Shown: in pieces, positions 27,930-37,266 of the stretch
How the letters are laid out: each line of letters starts with the position of its first letter
How positions within the stretch are numbered: the first letter of the stretch is position 1
Assembly (NCBI GenBank): GCA_964604675.1
Contig: CAZSAT010000042.1
Location: forward strand, 1-53,602
Direction: 5' to 3'
Source: CAZSAT01 sp964604675
GTDB taxonomy: Bacteria > Myxococcota_A > UBA796 > CAJQPC01
Length of the DNA: 53,602 nucleotides
Translations under genes and position numbers: made by a program
The notes under the pieces: generated by a model
The model's input: only the letters and a program-made list of their open reading frames with translations
The model's database searches: none
What the model was told of the DNA's origin: nothing

Positions 27930-29036
27930 CTACGGGTGGGTCGGCACGGCGACGGCGTTCCGGCGCAGGGCCGCAGCGAGGGCGGTCAAGTCGTGGGGGA
28001 CGAGGCGAGCGAGTCCTCGATGTGCGAAGGCCACCGCACGGCCGACCGCCTCGGCCAGCTGCGGCGGGACCGCGTTGCCGACCTGGACGTAGCGGTCGTG
28101 GATGGAGCCCTGCAGGGGCCAGTCGGCGGGCAGGCCCTGGAGGGCAAGGCCCTCGGTGAGGTCGATTCGGCGGATCCCCGCGACCAGGAAGGCGGTGTCG
28201 CTGGCCCGGTCGGGGCCGCCGTTGAAGGTCCAGTCGGGGCCGTGGGCGCGGGTGCCCTTCTCCTCAGTGGTCGTGACCGTGGGCGCGGGCGCGTCGAGCC
28301 GCCAACGCTCGGCACAGGCCCGGCCGAAGTCCTCGTCGCAGGGGTAGCAGCGGCGGTGGTCGCAAGTGGCGGGGTCGAGCAGGGTGTCGCCGATCGCCTC
28401 GCCCATCGTCGCCCAGGGGAGCCGGCCCAGGATCGCGGCGTCCTCGTCGGTGGGGTCCGCGTGGGTCGGTCGGGGCGGCGTCCCGCTGAGCGGCAGGGGT
28501 CCAGCCCAGAGGATCACCCGGCGTCGTCGTTGGGGCGTGCCGTAGTCGGCCGCGTCGAGGCGCCAGGTCCCCACGAACTCGAAGCGGTCCCGGAGCTGGG
28601 GGAGGATCCGGTTCGCCCAGTAGCAGCCGACGCAGGCCACGCCCCGGCCTCGTCGACCGCAGCCGCGGCGGTGTCGGGTCCAGCCGAGCACGTTCTCCGC
28701 GAGCACCCAAGTCGGACTCAGCGCGTCGATGGCGGCGAAGGTCGCGGGCCACCCGTCACGGTTGTCGGTGGCCCCGCGTCGTCGCCCCGCCTGGGAGCCC
28801 GGCTGGCATGGCGGTGATGCCCAGAGCAGATCGACGTCCCCGACCCACGGCGACCAGTCGACCTCGTAGACGTCCGCCTCCACGGCGGGGAAGCCCGCCT
28901 CCCGCAGCGTGGCCACGGCCGCAGGCATCCGGTCGACGCAGGCCAGATGCTCCCAGCCCACCCGGTGCAGGCCGAGCGCTGCACCGCCCGCGCCGGCGAA
29001 GAGCTCCAGCACCGAGCCGACGGCACCCTCGATCAC
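27930..29036 (-). CDS. Second DNA (cytosine-5) methyltransferase
   Basis: 368 aa, GTG start in a GTGA overlap with the GHKL ATPase stop. Motifs: I VLELFAGAGGAALGLHRVG, IV LLWASPPCQPGSQAG with the catalytic Cys near residue 79, VI VLAENVLGW, VIII DYGTPQRRRRVILW, then a target-recognition region rich in Cys (GCGRRGRGVACVGC, CDHRRCYPC) and motif X VGNAVPPQLAEAVG. It is distant from the 9558 enzyme, with which it shares only motifs. Phage and plasmid methyltransferases like this protect element DNA from host restriction. No matching restriction gene lies next to it, so it is probably an orphan anti-restriction enzyme. Confidence 0.92.
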   Translation of the reverse strand: MIEGAVGSVLELFAGAGGAALGLHRVGWEHLACVDRMPAAVATLREAGFPAVEADVYEVDWSPWVGDVDLLWASPPCQPGSQAGRRRGATDNRDGWPATFAAIDALSPTWVLAENVLGWTRHRRGCGRRGRGVACVGCYWANRILPQLRDRFEFVGTWRLDAADYGTPQRRRRVILWAGPLPLSGTPPRPTHADPTDEDAAILGRLPWATMGEAIGDTLLDPATCDHRRCYPCDEDFGRACAERWRLDAPAPTVTTTEEKGTRAHGPDWTFNGGPDRASDTAFLVAGIRRIDLTEGLALQGLPADWPLQGSIHDRYVQVGNAVPPQLAEAVGRAVAFAHRGLARLVPHDLTALAAALRRNAVAVPTHP

Positions 29037-31654
29037 GACTGGGGTCTTCCGCGTCGGTCCAGGGCACCCTGGACCAGCCCGCGCAAGTGCCCGCGATGCC
29101 GCCCGACGAAGCCCACGAGGTAGTCGGGGTCGATCCCCTCAGGGGGCGCGGATCGGACCGAGGCGACCGCCAGGTCGATCACCCGGTCGGCCGTGCTCCC
29201 CCCGCCTGCCCGGCAGTTCGGGCACCGGTCGTCGGCCTCGCTCGCCACCCGGGCGCTCTCTTCCCGGGCGACGATGAGCTCCGCCCGCGCCGCCTCGAGC
29301 TCCACGATCAGTCTCTCCACCTCGCCTCGCGCCTTCGCGTTCCGGCTCGACTTCGCCCGCGCGCGCTCAAGCTGCCGCTCCAGCTTCGCGATCTGCTTCT
29401 GATCCTGGCTGGGCTTCAGCTTCAGCCGGAGCACCTTCGTCACCAGCACCGCGATCGCGGGCAGCAGATGCCCCGTCGCGTGGCCAAGGTCCTCCCTCGC
29501 AGCCACGAACTCCTCGCTGTGTCCCTGACCCATTCGTCCGTCGAGATGCGTCAACTCGTGGCAAGCGATGCCGTGCAGGAACGCCGCGATGGCCAGCGGG
29601 CGCTGCTTGTGCGCCTTGACGACCTGGGCGAAGCGGTCGGGGTGCAGGTAGACGACGTTGGTGCCCGAGGTCGAGCTCGTCGTCAGCCCGAGCAGCTCGT
29701 CGTCGAGCACGAAGCCCGGCTTGAAGCGGCGGCGGATCCGGGCCTCGGCGGCGACCAGGCGCAGGGTCGCGTCCCACGCCGTCAGGTGCGGGATCCACCG
29801 CTGGAAGCTCTTCTTGAAGCGGCCAGCGCGGCGGCGGTCGTAGTTGCGCTTGCTGATCCGCAGGCCCGCGAGCCCCCCGAACGGGTTGCGCTTCCGCTTG
29901 CGACGACGTTCGCCTGCCTCGCTCACCGGCGCCAGCACCAGGACCTGCTCGCCCAGCCGTGCGGTGGCGGCCGCCTGCACCAGTCCGCCGCCTGCGGCCC
30001 CGAGCGCGATCTCCCCCGCGCGGGTCATCGCTCCCTCCAGCGCGGCGACGTCGTGCTCGTCCAGCGGCGCGCCCGACTCCGCACGATCGAGCGCCCGCTC
30101 CACCCAGGACGAGACCGAGCGCCGGGCCTCGTCGCCTCCGGCGCCGGTCCACGCCTCGTCGGCAGCGGTCAGCAGGCCGCGCAGCTGGCGAGCCGCGTCG
30201 GCGGGGGACGTGGGTGAGGTGATGTCCGACGCGATCGCCGTTGCAGGCAGCGTGATCCCAGGAGGCAAGACAGCGCCGCGGGTAGGTGCATCCCCCGCGC
30301 GGGGTGCCTTCGTGCCGGCCGGTGCCGCCGAAGCGACCTCGGGTTGCACGCCGGGGTCCTTCGCCCGCTCGGCGTAGAAGTCGGCGACCCCGCCCGCCGC
30401 GTCGGCCAGCGCCCGCTGGAACGCCTCGTCGGCGAACGCCTCCGCCGCGCGGTCGGCCAGGTCCCGCGCCCCGCGCCGCTCGGCGTCGTGCTCGCTGTCG
30501 GGGTCGAAGACCTCGTCCTCCATCGAGCGCCCAACGCTCTCGTTCTCTCGCTCGACCTCCTCGACCAGGTCCCTGAAGGCCCAGCGCGCCCGGTCCTGCA
30601 AAGCGTCGCGGGCCGCGTTGAAGGGGTAGCCGCGCGCTCCGGGGCGCACGTTGGTCAGCAGATCGAGGACAACGTCGGCCTTGAGGTTGCCGCGCTGCGC
30701 CGGGGTCCGAAACTGGAACAGCCCCCCGAGCCGCAGGTAGTAGGCCCCGCGGCGGTCGCCGGGCGGACGCCGGTACGCCTTGACCGTCGCCGTCGTGCCG
30801 CGTCCCCAGGAGCCCTCCAGCTTCACCTTGCTGCCCGCGCGCCGACTGAACATCGGGCCGACGGTCTCGCCGTCGAGGACGAGCTCGATCCCCCGGAGGT
30901 CGTTGGCCGCGAGCAGCTCGCGCAGCCGCTCGGTCAGGACCACGGTCTCCTGGCGGGCGTAGTCCCAGGTCGCGTCGAAGTCCTCGGCGACGTCGAAGAT
31001 CGTGATCCGGGTGCCCTGCAGGAAGGGGGCGTCGTAGATCCGCACGTCCTGATCGGCGCCCTCGCTGACGGCGAGGTTGTCGCGGGTGTGCAGCTCCCAG
31101 CGGAAGGTCGGGCTCGTCCCCAGGATCACGGCCTTCGCCACGCCGAAGCCGCCGGCCGCCTCCTCGCTGTCGCCGGCGCCGCTCTTGCCCGACTCGCCCA
31201 GGGACAGGAATTTGCCGAGGATGGTCGGCGCGTCCATGCCGATGCCGTTGTCCTCGAAGGTCAGGGCTCGGCGAGCCTCGTCCCAGGACACGGCGAATCG
31301 GCCGTGGCCGGCGCGGGTCTTGCGGGCCTTGATCGCGGCCTTGATGGCATCGACGCCGTTCTGAAGGGCCTCGCGTGCGGCGAGCACCGGCAGGTCGCCG
31401 GATTGGTAGACCGACGTGGTGAAGTAGCGCCACATGACCGAGGCGTTGGCCCCCGGCCGCCCGACCGCCTTGGCCTCCATCGCCTCGACGAGCTCGCCCC
31501 GTCCGCCGAGCGCCTTTCGCAGCGAGCGCTTGTCGATCCGCAGCTGCCCCCGCGCGGTCGCCGGCCCCGTCGAGGCCAGCGCCCGCATCGTCTCCCGCTC
31601 GAAGGCGGCGTGGTCGGCCGCACGGCGGCAGGCGCAGCTCGGGGCGCTCTCCAC
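29033..31654 (-). CDS. GHKL ATPase with C-terminal HExxH metallopeptidase-like domain
   Basis: 873 aa, GTG start 3 bases after the M15 peptidase stop. The N-terminal third is a GHKL (Hsp90/MutL-type) ATPase: AAREALQNGVDAIKAA near residue 92, FEDNGIGMDAP near 138 and the lid GGFGVAKAVILG near 165. A Pro/Ala-rich linker near 440-490 joins a C-terminal part with basic RKRKRNPFGG and then GIACHELTHLDGRMGQGHSE near 695-715, which has the zinc motif HELTH and a third possible ligand in GHSE. A coiled coil follows near 755-800, then CPNC. The combination of an ATP-gated clamp with a zincin is unusual. Possible roles include processing of host or virion proteins; none is shown. Confidence 0.8.
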   Translation of the reverse strand: MESAPSCACRRAADHAAFERETMRALASTGPATARGQLRIDKRSLRKALGGRGELVEAMEAKAVGRPGANASVMWRYFTTSVYQSGDLPVLAAREALQNGVDAIKAAIKARKTRAGHGRFAVSWDEARRALTFEDNGIGMDAPTILGKFLSLGESGKSGAGDSEEAAGGFGVAKAVILGTSPTFRWELHTRDNLAVSEGADQDVRIYDAPFLQGTRITIFDVAEDFDATWDYARQETVVLTERLRELLAANDLRGIELVLDGETVGPMFSRRAGSKVKLEGSWGRGTTATVKAYRRPPGDRRGAYYLRLGGLFQFRTPAQRGNLKADVVLDLLTNVRPGARGYPFNAARDALQDRARWAFRDLVEEVERENESVGRSMEDEVFDPDSEHDAERRGARDLADRAAEAFADEAFQRALADAAGGVADFYAERAKDPGVQPEVASAAPAGTKAPRAGDAPTRGAVLPPGITLPATAIASDITSPTSPADAARQLRGLLTAADEAWTGAGGDEARRSVSSWVERALDRAESGAPLDEHDVAALEGAMTRAGEIALGAAGGGLVQAAATARLGEQVLVLAPVSEAGERRRKRKRNPFGGLAGLRISKRNYDRRRAGRFKKSFQRWIPHLTAWDATLRLVAAEARIRRRFKPGFVLDDELLGLTTSSTSGTNVVYLHPDRFAQVVKAHKQRPLAIAAFLHGIACHELTHLDGRMGQGHSEEFVAAREDLGHATGHLLPAIAVLVTKVLRLKLKPSQDQKQIAKLERQLERARAKSSRNAKARGEVERLIVELEAARAELIVAREESARVASEADDRCPNCRAGGGSTADRVIDLAVASVRSAPPEGIDPDYLVGFVGRHRGHLRGLVQGALDRRGRPQS

Positions 31655-31657
31655 GGA

Positions 31658-32218
31658 TCAGACCCGCGCCGCGTCCGAAGCTACGGCCGGCGCGTAGGCC
31701 AGGTAGCCACCTCCGGCCGGAGCGTGCATCGCTTGCCGCCGGTTCGTGCGCTCGCGGGTGTAGCTGAGGTGGACGTGCCCGCCGCGCTCCGGCGCGTACC
31801 AGATCACCTGGTCCACGGGGAGGCCCGACCGCAGGATGAACGTCGCCAGCTCCTTCGCGCTCACGCCGTCGACCTTGATGTCCACCGCCTCGCCGCGCAT
31901 GTGCTGGGAATGCTCGGCGCCGTCGATGGCGCGGTTCACGGCCGGAGCGCGGTAGCCGCTGCTGACCCGGATCGGCCGACCGAGCATCCGGCGCAGCGGA
32001 TCGAGCACGTCGGCGACCAGCGCCTGCATCGCGGCCTGCGCTTGGGGCGTGGGGGTGTTGTCGATCCCCAGCCGTCGCGCCGTGGTGCTGGCGGTCAGCT
32101 CCGCCCAGCTGAAGAACCGTCCGAGTCCCTGCTTCATCGTCTCGCCTCCCGCCGCCGCGACGGCGATCACGCCGACGCCGAGCACGCCCAGGCCGAGCAG
32201 CAGCCCGCCCCGGCTCAC
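31658..32218 (-). CDS. M15-type peptidoglycan peptidase with N-terminal membrane anchor
   Basis: 186 aa; GTG start in the GTGA overlap with the methyltransferase-helicase stop. Residues 3-25 form a single hydrophobic segment (LLLGLGVLGVGVIAVAA). The catalytic part shows the M15 zinc set: SGYRAPAVNRAIDG, EHSQHMRGEAVDIKV with His and Asp ligands, and GGHVHLSY with the last His. The family cleaves peptidoglycan cross-links (D-Ala-D-Ala carboxypeptidase or endopeptidase) and is used by phages as lysin. With a membrane anchor it could act at the cell wall during entry or release of a particle. Confidence 0.9.
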   Translation of the reverse strand: MSRGGLLLGLGVLGVGVIAVAAAGGETMKQGLGRFFSWAELTASTTARRLGIDNTPTPQAQAAMQALVADVLDPLRRMLGRPIRVSSGYRAPAVNRAIDGAEHSQHMRGEAVDIKVDGVSAKELATFILRSGLPVDQVIWYAPERGGHVHLSYTRERTNRRQAMHAPAGGGYLAYAPAVASDAARV

Positions 32219-35200
32219 GCTGCGCCCTTCGTCGCCGAGAGCACGTCTCGGGGCAGCTTGTTGTTCCACCAGTACTCACCGGCCTCGGCGAGCTCGCTCC
32301 ACTTCAGCCCGCTGCTGGGCGCCAGCTCGAGGAAGCGGCGCCAGCCCAGCTCGGTCGGGGGCAGCACCTCGCCGCGACGGAGGGCATCGCCGCCGGCGAC
32401 CCTCAGCGCCCCGGCGACCAGCACCGGGACCTTCTGCTGCCGCGCGTACCAGCCGGCCGAGCCCGCCAGCTTCTCGACGACCTGGTGCGCCACGCGAGGC
32501 CACCACTTCTGGACGAACGTCTGGGAGGCGCTGGCCCATCCGAGGTCCCGCCAGTCGCCGTAGAGCCGCTGGATCCGGGCCTCGAGGTCTGCGGCGACTC
32601 CGGGCTCGTCGGACTCCGGCCAGGGCAGCGCCAAGTGCTCGGGCTCGACCCCGAGCGAGGCGACCCGATCCATGTCGACGAGAGTCCAGCCGGCGCCGCC
32701 GGCCTCGCGCACCCCGATGCTGGTCCCCGTGATCCGCCCGAACTCGGCGTGCTCGACCCGCTCGGGGTTCCACTTCGCAGGCACGCCGACCCTCAGCCCC
32801 GCGAACACCGGCATCGCGCCGGTCATGGGGACCAGGAGCTCGCGCTCGCGGACGATGATCGCCAGCTCCAGCCACGGCCACGCCTCGGCATCGACTCCGG
32901 ACAGGTCAGCCAGGCGGTCCTCTGCCTCCAGGCGCAGGCGCTTCGCGTCGAGCGGATCGGCGGCACGCTCGGCCTTGCGGAAGCGGGCGTTGATAGACCG
33001 GAGCAGCCGGGAGGCGTCTTCGCCGGCCTTCGCTCGGGCCTCGGCCTGCTTCTTCGCACGGATCGCGGTCAGGCGCTGCCGTGTCTTCTCCGGATCGCGG
33101 GAGATCAGGAGCAGCAGCTCCTCCGGCCCCATCTCCATCTGCGCGCCGGGGTTGTTCGTGTCCCGAGCCTGGCTCCTCAGCAGCTCGGTCATCCAGCCGA
33201 GCTTCCCCTGGATGAGGTTGAACCTGAGCCCGTCCTGGGAGCGGCGCGCGAAGTAGTAGTTGATCTCGATGACGTCGAGCGTGTTGCCCTGGCGCACCCC
33301 GCGCCCGTTGCGCTGCTGGAGGGTGGCCGGCTCCCACGGCAAGTCCAGGTGGTGGATCGCGCAGGTCCGCGTCTGCAGGTCGATCCCCTCGTAGGCGATG
33401 GCGTTGGCGATCACGACGTCGTACTTCGGCAGCAGGCCCGAGGCGGGGTCGCCGTTGAACTCGCGGGCGATGCGCTGCCGATCGGCTGACGCCTTCGCCG
33501 TCTTGGCGTTCAGGACCGCGATCCGCTTCTCGGGGATCCCGGCCTCCACCAGCACCCGGCGGGTCCAGACGTGGGCGGCGATGTTGTCGACGAAGACGAT
33601 GTGTCCGCAACCGCGGTTGGCGAGCACCCGCTCGGCCAGCGCGTCGAGCTTCGGGCTGTGGGGATCGACGTCAGCCGCGCCTGCGGTCTTCCAGCTGTGC
33701 CCCTCGTCCAGCTCGGCGTGGATGGCGACCAGCGCCATGCGGGCGAGCAGGCCCAGGATCTTCGCCTTGTCGCTGATCCGAGTGGACTCCAGCGCCGCCT
33801 CGATCTGCCCGACGTAGCTGTCGTACTTGGCGTCCTGGGCGGCGTCCATGTCCACCTCGACGACCTGGACCTTCGGCTCGGGCAGCTTGAGCCCCACGTC
33901 CTCGGCGGTCTTGAACTCGCCGTAGCGGAAGATGACGTCGCGGAGCTCGTGCAGGTTCGTGAAGCCGACGACGGCGGACCGCTCCTCGACGTCCATCTTC
34001 GTGTTCACGACCGGCTTGATCTCGATGCGCAGGTAGCGGTCGATGAACTGCTCGGGGTCGCGGATCCCCATGCGCGACCAGGCGTCGTGGTCGACGAACT
34101 GGACGAGGTTGTAGAACTCGAGCGGGCTGTTCTTCGCCGGCGTCGCCGACAGGAGCACGATCCCCGCCCCGCCGGTGTGGGCGCGGACGGCCGCGCAGCG
34201 GAAGTCGAGCTGCCACGCGCGGTTGCTGCCCTCGCCTGCGTTGCCCATGAACCGGGGCACGCCGCCCTCGCGGGCCTCGGGCATGTAGAGGTTCTTGAAG
34301 TTCTGAGCCTCGTCGATGATCAGCAGGTCGATGCCGAGCTCGTCCCAGGCGATGCCGGGGTCGTAGTCCCAGCCGGACGGCAGCTCGAGCTTCTCGGCGA
34401 CCCAGGCGGCCACGCCCTCCTTGAGCACGGCCTTCTGCCGCTCGGACAGCCGCTTGCTGCCTCGCGCGTTGCGCTGGCGGAGCTTCACCTCGCGGCGGAT
34501 CGCCTCGGTCTTGTCTGCGTAGGCGCGCAGGGCGGTCTCGTTCATGCGCGTGCGGCCCAGCGCCGTGTAGGTCAGCAGCACGACGTCGAACTGCCCGGCC
34601 TGGAACGCGGTCCACTTCCGGGCGCGCTCGGCGGGGCTGTCGGTCTCGGAGGTGAGCTGTCCCTTGCGGACGCCGCGCGTCATCAGCTTCCTGCGCGAGC
34701 CGATCACCGCCACCCGGTAGTCGGGCAGGACGCGGCGGACGTCGGCCTCCCACTTCCAGACGATGGAGTTCGGCACCAGGATGACCGGACGGCGGACCCA
34801 CCCCTCCTGCCGGGCCCGGCCGAGGATCCCGAGCGCGGCGTAGGTCTTGCCAACGCCGACGTCGAAGGCGACGAGCCCGCCCCGGTTGGCGAGGACCCGG
34901 CGGGCGCCGGCGGCCTGGTGGGGGTGCAGCTTGACGCCGTCGTCGGTCCAGCGGGCGATGGACAGCGGCTCGGGGCTGAAGGTCGGTGCCACGAACCCGC
35001 GGAAGGCCCGGTTGTAGGCGTGCTCGATCCGGGCGCGGCGCTCGTCGTCGATCGCGACCCACGCCCGGAAGCTCGCGTCCCAGCGGCGGGCGTGCTCCAG
35101 CCGGATCTCGTCGAGGTTCTGCTCACGGCGCTTGCGGGGCCGGAACACGGTCTTGTCGTGGTTGATCCAGCCGACGCACCAGCGCGCCTCGGGGCGCAGC

Positions 35201-37266
35201 GTCCAGTCGTCCTTGATCTCCTCGTAGTCCGACGTGGCGACCTGCACGAGGCCGGAGCGACGGACCAGTTCGACCTCGCGGCCGGCGTTGAGCGACTCGG
35301 CCATCCATCCGGCGACCAGATCCAGGGGGATCCAGCCCTGACGGGGGGAGACGCCGTCGACGTCCTCGTAGACGGCTGGCTGGATGACCTCGAGCAGGCG
35401 CTTGGCCTGGGCAGCGGCGGGCACGTCCCCGTCGTTCGCCTTCGCGGCGGCGCGGTCGTACTTGGGCCACAGGTGGCCCGAGAGGTAGTGCGACCCCGGC
35501 ACGAGCTGGTCCCAGTCGTCGCCGTCCAGGAACCACCCGGCGCGGAGCAGGCGGGGGACGAGCCGGCGACGAGTCAGCGAGCCGCCCTGCTGCTGGTGGA
35601 AGGCCAGGAGTCCGTCGATGGACAGCGAGCGCCGCTGCCTCCAGGCGAGCTCGGCTTGAGCGACTACGTCGTCGGCGCCGCCCGTGTAGCGGGGGACGTA
35701 GACCGGCTTGCTGCGGAGTCCTGGGATGAGCGCGCCGGTCTTCGTGAACGCAGCGAGGAACCGCTCGGCGCCGGTGTGGCCGGTCTTGACCAACCGCCGC
35801 AGCGGGCGGTGGACGTGGGGGCTGCCGTGGGCTTCGGTCCAGGCCAGCAGGCCGGTGTGCAGCTCGCCCCACAACTGGACGGGCTCCTCGGAGTTGCCCG
35901 CGGCGACGGAGGCGAGGAAGCGATCGACGCGCAGGCCCAGCGATGCGGCGACGGCAAGCTCGGCGGGCAGCGCGTCGTCGGGATCAGCGACGTGTCGGGC
36001 GAGTCCCTGGCGGGTCTTGCCCCGCTTGGCCGCCCGGAACTCGGCGAGGTTGCAGGACGTGCAGAGCGGGCGCTCGACGAGATCGGGCAGGCTCGTGAAC
36101 TCGCCCTGGATCTGGTACCCGAACCGCGGCTTCTTGGTCTGGTCGTCACCTCCGCCGTCCTTGCCGACCTCGGTGCCGAGGATGTGCTCGGGCAGCTCGT
36201 CGAAGTAGCGCCCCTCGGCGATGAAGGCGTCCTCGGCCAGGACCTGGTCGATCTCCCCGCCACGGGCGCGGAAGAAGAGCAGATCGGTCACCAGCATCGC
36301 CCCGGGGAAGAGCTTGCTGGGGAGCCTGTAGGCAGCGGAGAGGTGGTGACGCCGCAGGACCTTGTCCCGCAGCCGCTGGTGTTTGACGGCGCGGCCGGTC
36401 ATGAAGCCGCTTGGCACGAGGAAGACGCCGAGCCCGCCCGGCGCCAGCAGGTCGAGGGCACGGCGCAGGAAGTAGGCGTAGGCGGCCTTCTCCCGGTACT
36501 TGCGGTCAGGGTCCTCAGCAACCGCCGCACCCCTGGCCCCGTAGGGAGGGTTGGCGAGGACGAGGCGGAGCCGACCAGCCTGCTCGGCGCCGTGCTCGCG
36601 AACCCACCGCTCGAACGGGCCTTCGAAGACGTTGAGGTGGGGCATGGACGCGCGGAGCATCCGAGAGCTGAGGGCCGACCACTCGATGGCGGTCCAGCGC
36701 ACGCACTTGAACGAGGGCGTCGCGGTGGAGCGCAGGAAGCGGCCGATCCCGGCGCTCGGCTCCAGGGCGGGCACGAGGCCCGACTCGTCCTTGAGGCTCG
36801 GGATGAGCGGCTTGATGACGCGGGCGACCTCGAGGGTCACGCGGGTAGGCGTGTAGTACTCGTGGATGAGGCCGCGCGCCTCGGGGACCGAGAAGCCCTC
36901 TGGGAACTTGCCCCGCACCTTGTCGATGGAGAGCCCGCCCCAACCGGAGTACCCAGCGAGGACGAGCCGGTCGGCGGCAGTCATCGCCTTGGCGGCCTTG
37001 CTCGCGGCCAGCTCCATCGCGGCGAGGTTGGCGCGGGTCCGCCGAGCGGCGGTCCACTCCTCGGGCGGCAGCTCGTGAGCGTCGGCGAAGGGGGCGGGGG
37101 GCGAACTCGCCGTCCTGCCTGCCAGGTGGCGGGACAGGATCGAGACCAGCACCGGGCGTTGCCGGGCCATGAAGGCGTCGAAGTAGCGGGGCGTCACCCC
37201 CGTGGGGAGGTGGTTGCGGACCACGCCCGAGACGCGGTCCAGGAGGACCTCGGCGGAGTGCGACAT
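32215..37266 (-). CDS. N6-adenine methyltransferase-SNF2-type helicase fusion (DarB-like)
   Basis: 1683 aa; ATG shares one base with the preceding stop (TGATG). The N-terminal methyltransferase has YYTPTRVTLEVARV, motif I ALEPSAGIGRFLR near residue 165 and motif IV LVLANPPYGARG near 238, the N6-adenine type. The C-terminal helicase has GLVAFDVGVGKTYAALG near 800, PVILVPNSIVWKWE, LLIIDEAQNFKNLY near 983, VLLSATPAKN and QQRNGRGVRQG near 1315. The same order is found in phage P1 DarB, which is packaged in the virion and protects incoming DNA from restriction. A similar anti-restriction role is plausible. The gene overlaps the M15 gene by 4 bases. Confidence 0.9.
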   Translation of the reverse strand: MSHSAEVLLDRVSGVVRNHLPTGVTPRYFDAFMARQRPVLVSILSRHLAGRTASSPPAPFADAHELPPEEWTAARRTRANLAAMELAASKAAKAMTAADRLVLAGYSGWGGLSIDKVRGKFPEGFSVPEARGLIHEYYTPTRVTLEVARVIKPLIPSLKDESGLVPALEPSAGIGRFLRSTATPSFKCVRWTAIEWSALSSRMLRASMPHLNVFEGPFERWVREHGAEQAGRLRLVLANPPYGARGAAVAEDPDRKYREKAAYAYFLRRALDLLAPGGLGVFLVPSGFMTGRAVKHQRLRDKVLRRHHLSAAYRLPSKLFPGAMLVTDLLFFRARGGEIDQVLAEDAFIAEGRYFDELPEHILGTEVGKDGGGDDQTKKPRFGYQIQGEFTSLPDLVERPLCTSCNLAEFRAAKRGKTRQGLARHVADPDDALPAELAVAASLGLRVDRFLASVAAGNSEEPVQLWGELHTGLLAWTEAHGSPHVHRPLRRLVKTGHTGAERFLAAFTKTGALIPGLRSKPVYVPRYTGGADDVVAQAELAWRQRRSLSIDGLLAFHQQQGGSLTRRRLVPRLLRAGWFLDGDDWDQLVPGSHYLSGHLWPKYDRAAAKANDGDVPAAAQAKRLLEVIQPAVYEDVDGVSPRQGWIPLDLVAGWMAESLNAGREVELVRRSGLVQVATSDYEEIKDDWTLRPEARWCVGWINHDKTVFRPRKRREQNLDEIRLEHARRWDASFRAWVAIDDERRARIEHAYNRAFRGFVAPTFSPEPLSIARWTDDGVKLHPHQAAGARRVLANRGGLVAFDVGVGKTYAALGILGRARQEGWVRRPVILVPNSIVWKWEADVRRVLPDYRVAVIGSRRKLMTRGVRKGQLTSETDSPAERARKWTAFQAGQFDVVLLTYTALGRTRMNETALRAYADKTEAIRREVKLRQRNARGSKRLSERQKAVLKEGVAAWVAEKLELPSGWDYDPGIAWDELGIDLLIIDEAQNFKNLYMPEAREGGVPRFMGNAGEGSNRAWQLDFRCAAVRAHTGGAGIVLLSATPAKNSPLEFYNLVQFVDHDAWSRMGIRDPEQFIDRYLRIEIKPVVNTKMDVEERSAVVGFTNLHELRDVIFRYGEFKTAEDVGLKLPEPKVQVVEVDMDAAQDAKYDSYVGQIEAALESTRISDKAKILGLLARMALVAIHAELDEGHSWKTAGAADVDPHSPKLDALAERVLANRGCGHIVFVDNIAAHVWTRRVLVEAGIPEKRIAVLNAKTAKASADRQRIAREFNGDPASGLLPKYDVVIANAIAYEGIDLQTRTCAIHHLDLPWEPATLQQRNGRGVRQGNTLDVIEINYYFARRSQDGLRFNLIQGKLGWMTELLRSQARDTNNPGAQMEMGPEELLLLISRDPEKTRQRLTAIRAKKQAEARAKAGEDASRLLRSINARFRKAERAADPLDAKRLRLEAEDRLADLSGVDAEAWPWLELAIIVRERELLVPMTGAMPVFAGLRVGVPAKWNPERVEHAEFGRITGTSIGVREAGGAGWTLVDMDRVASLGVEPEHLALPWPESDEPGVAADLEARIQRLYGDWRDLGWASASQTFVQKWWPRVAHQVVEKLAGSAGWYARQQKVPVLVAGALRVAGGDALRRGEVLPPTELGWRRFLELAPSSGLKWSELAEAGEYWWNNKLPRDVLSATKGAA

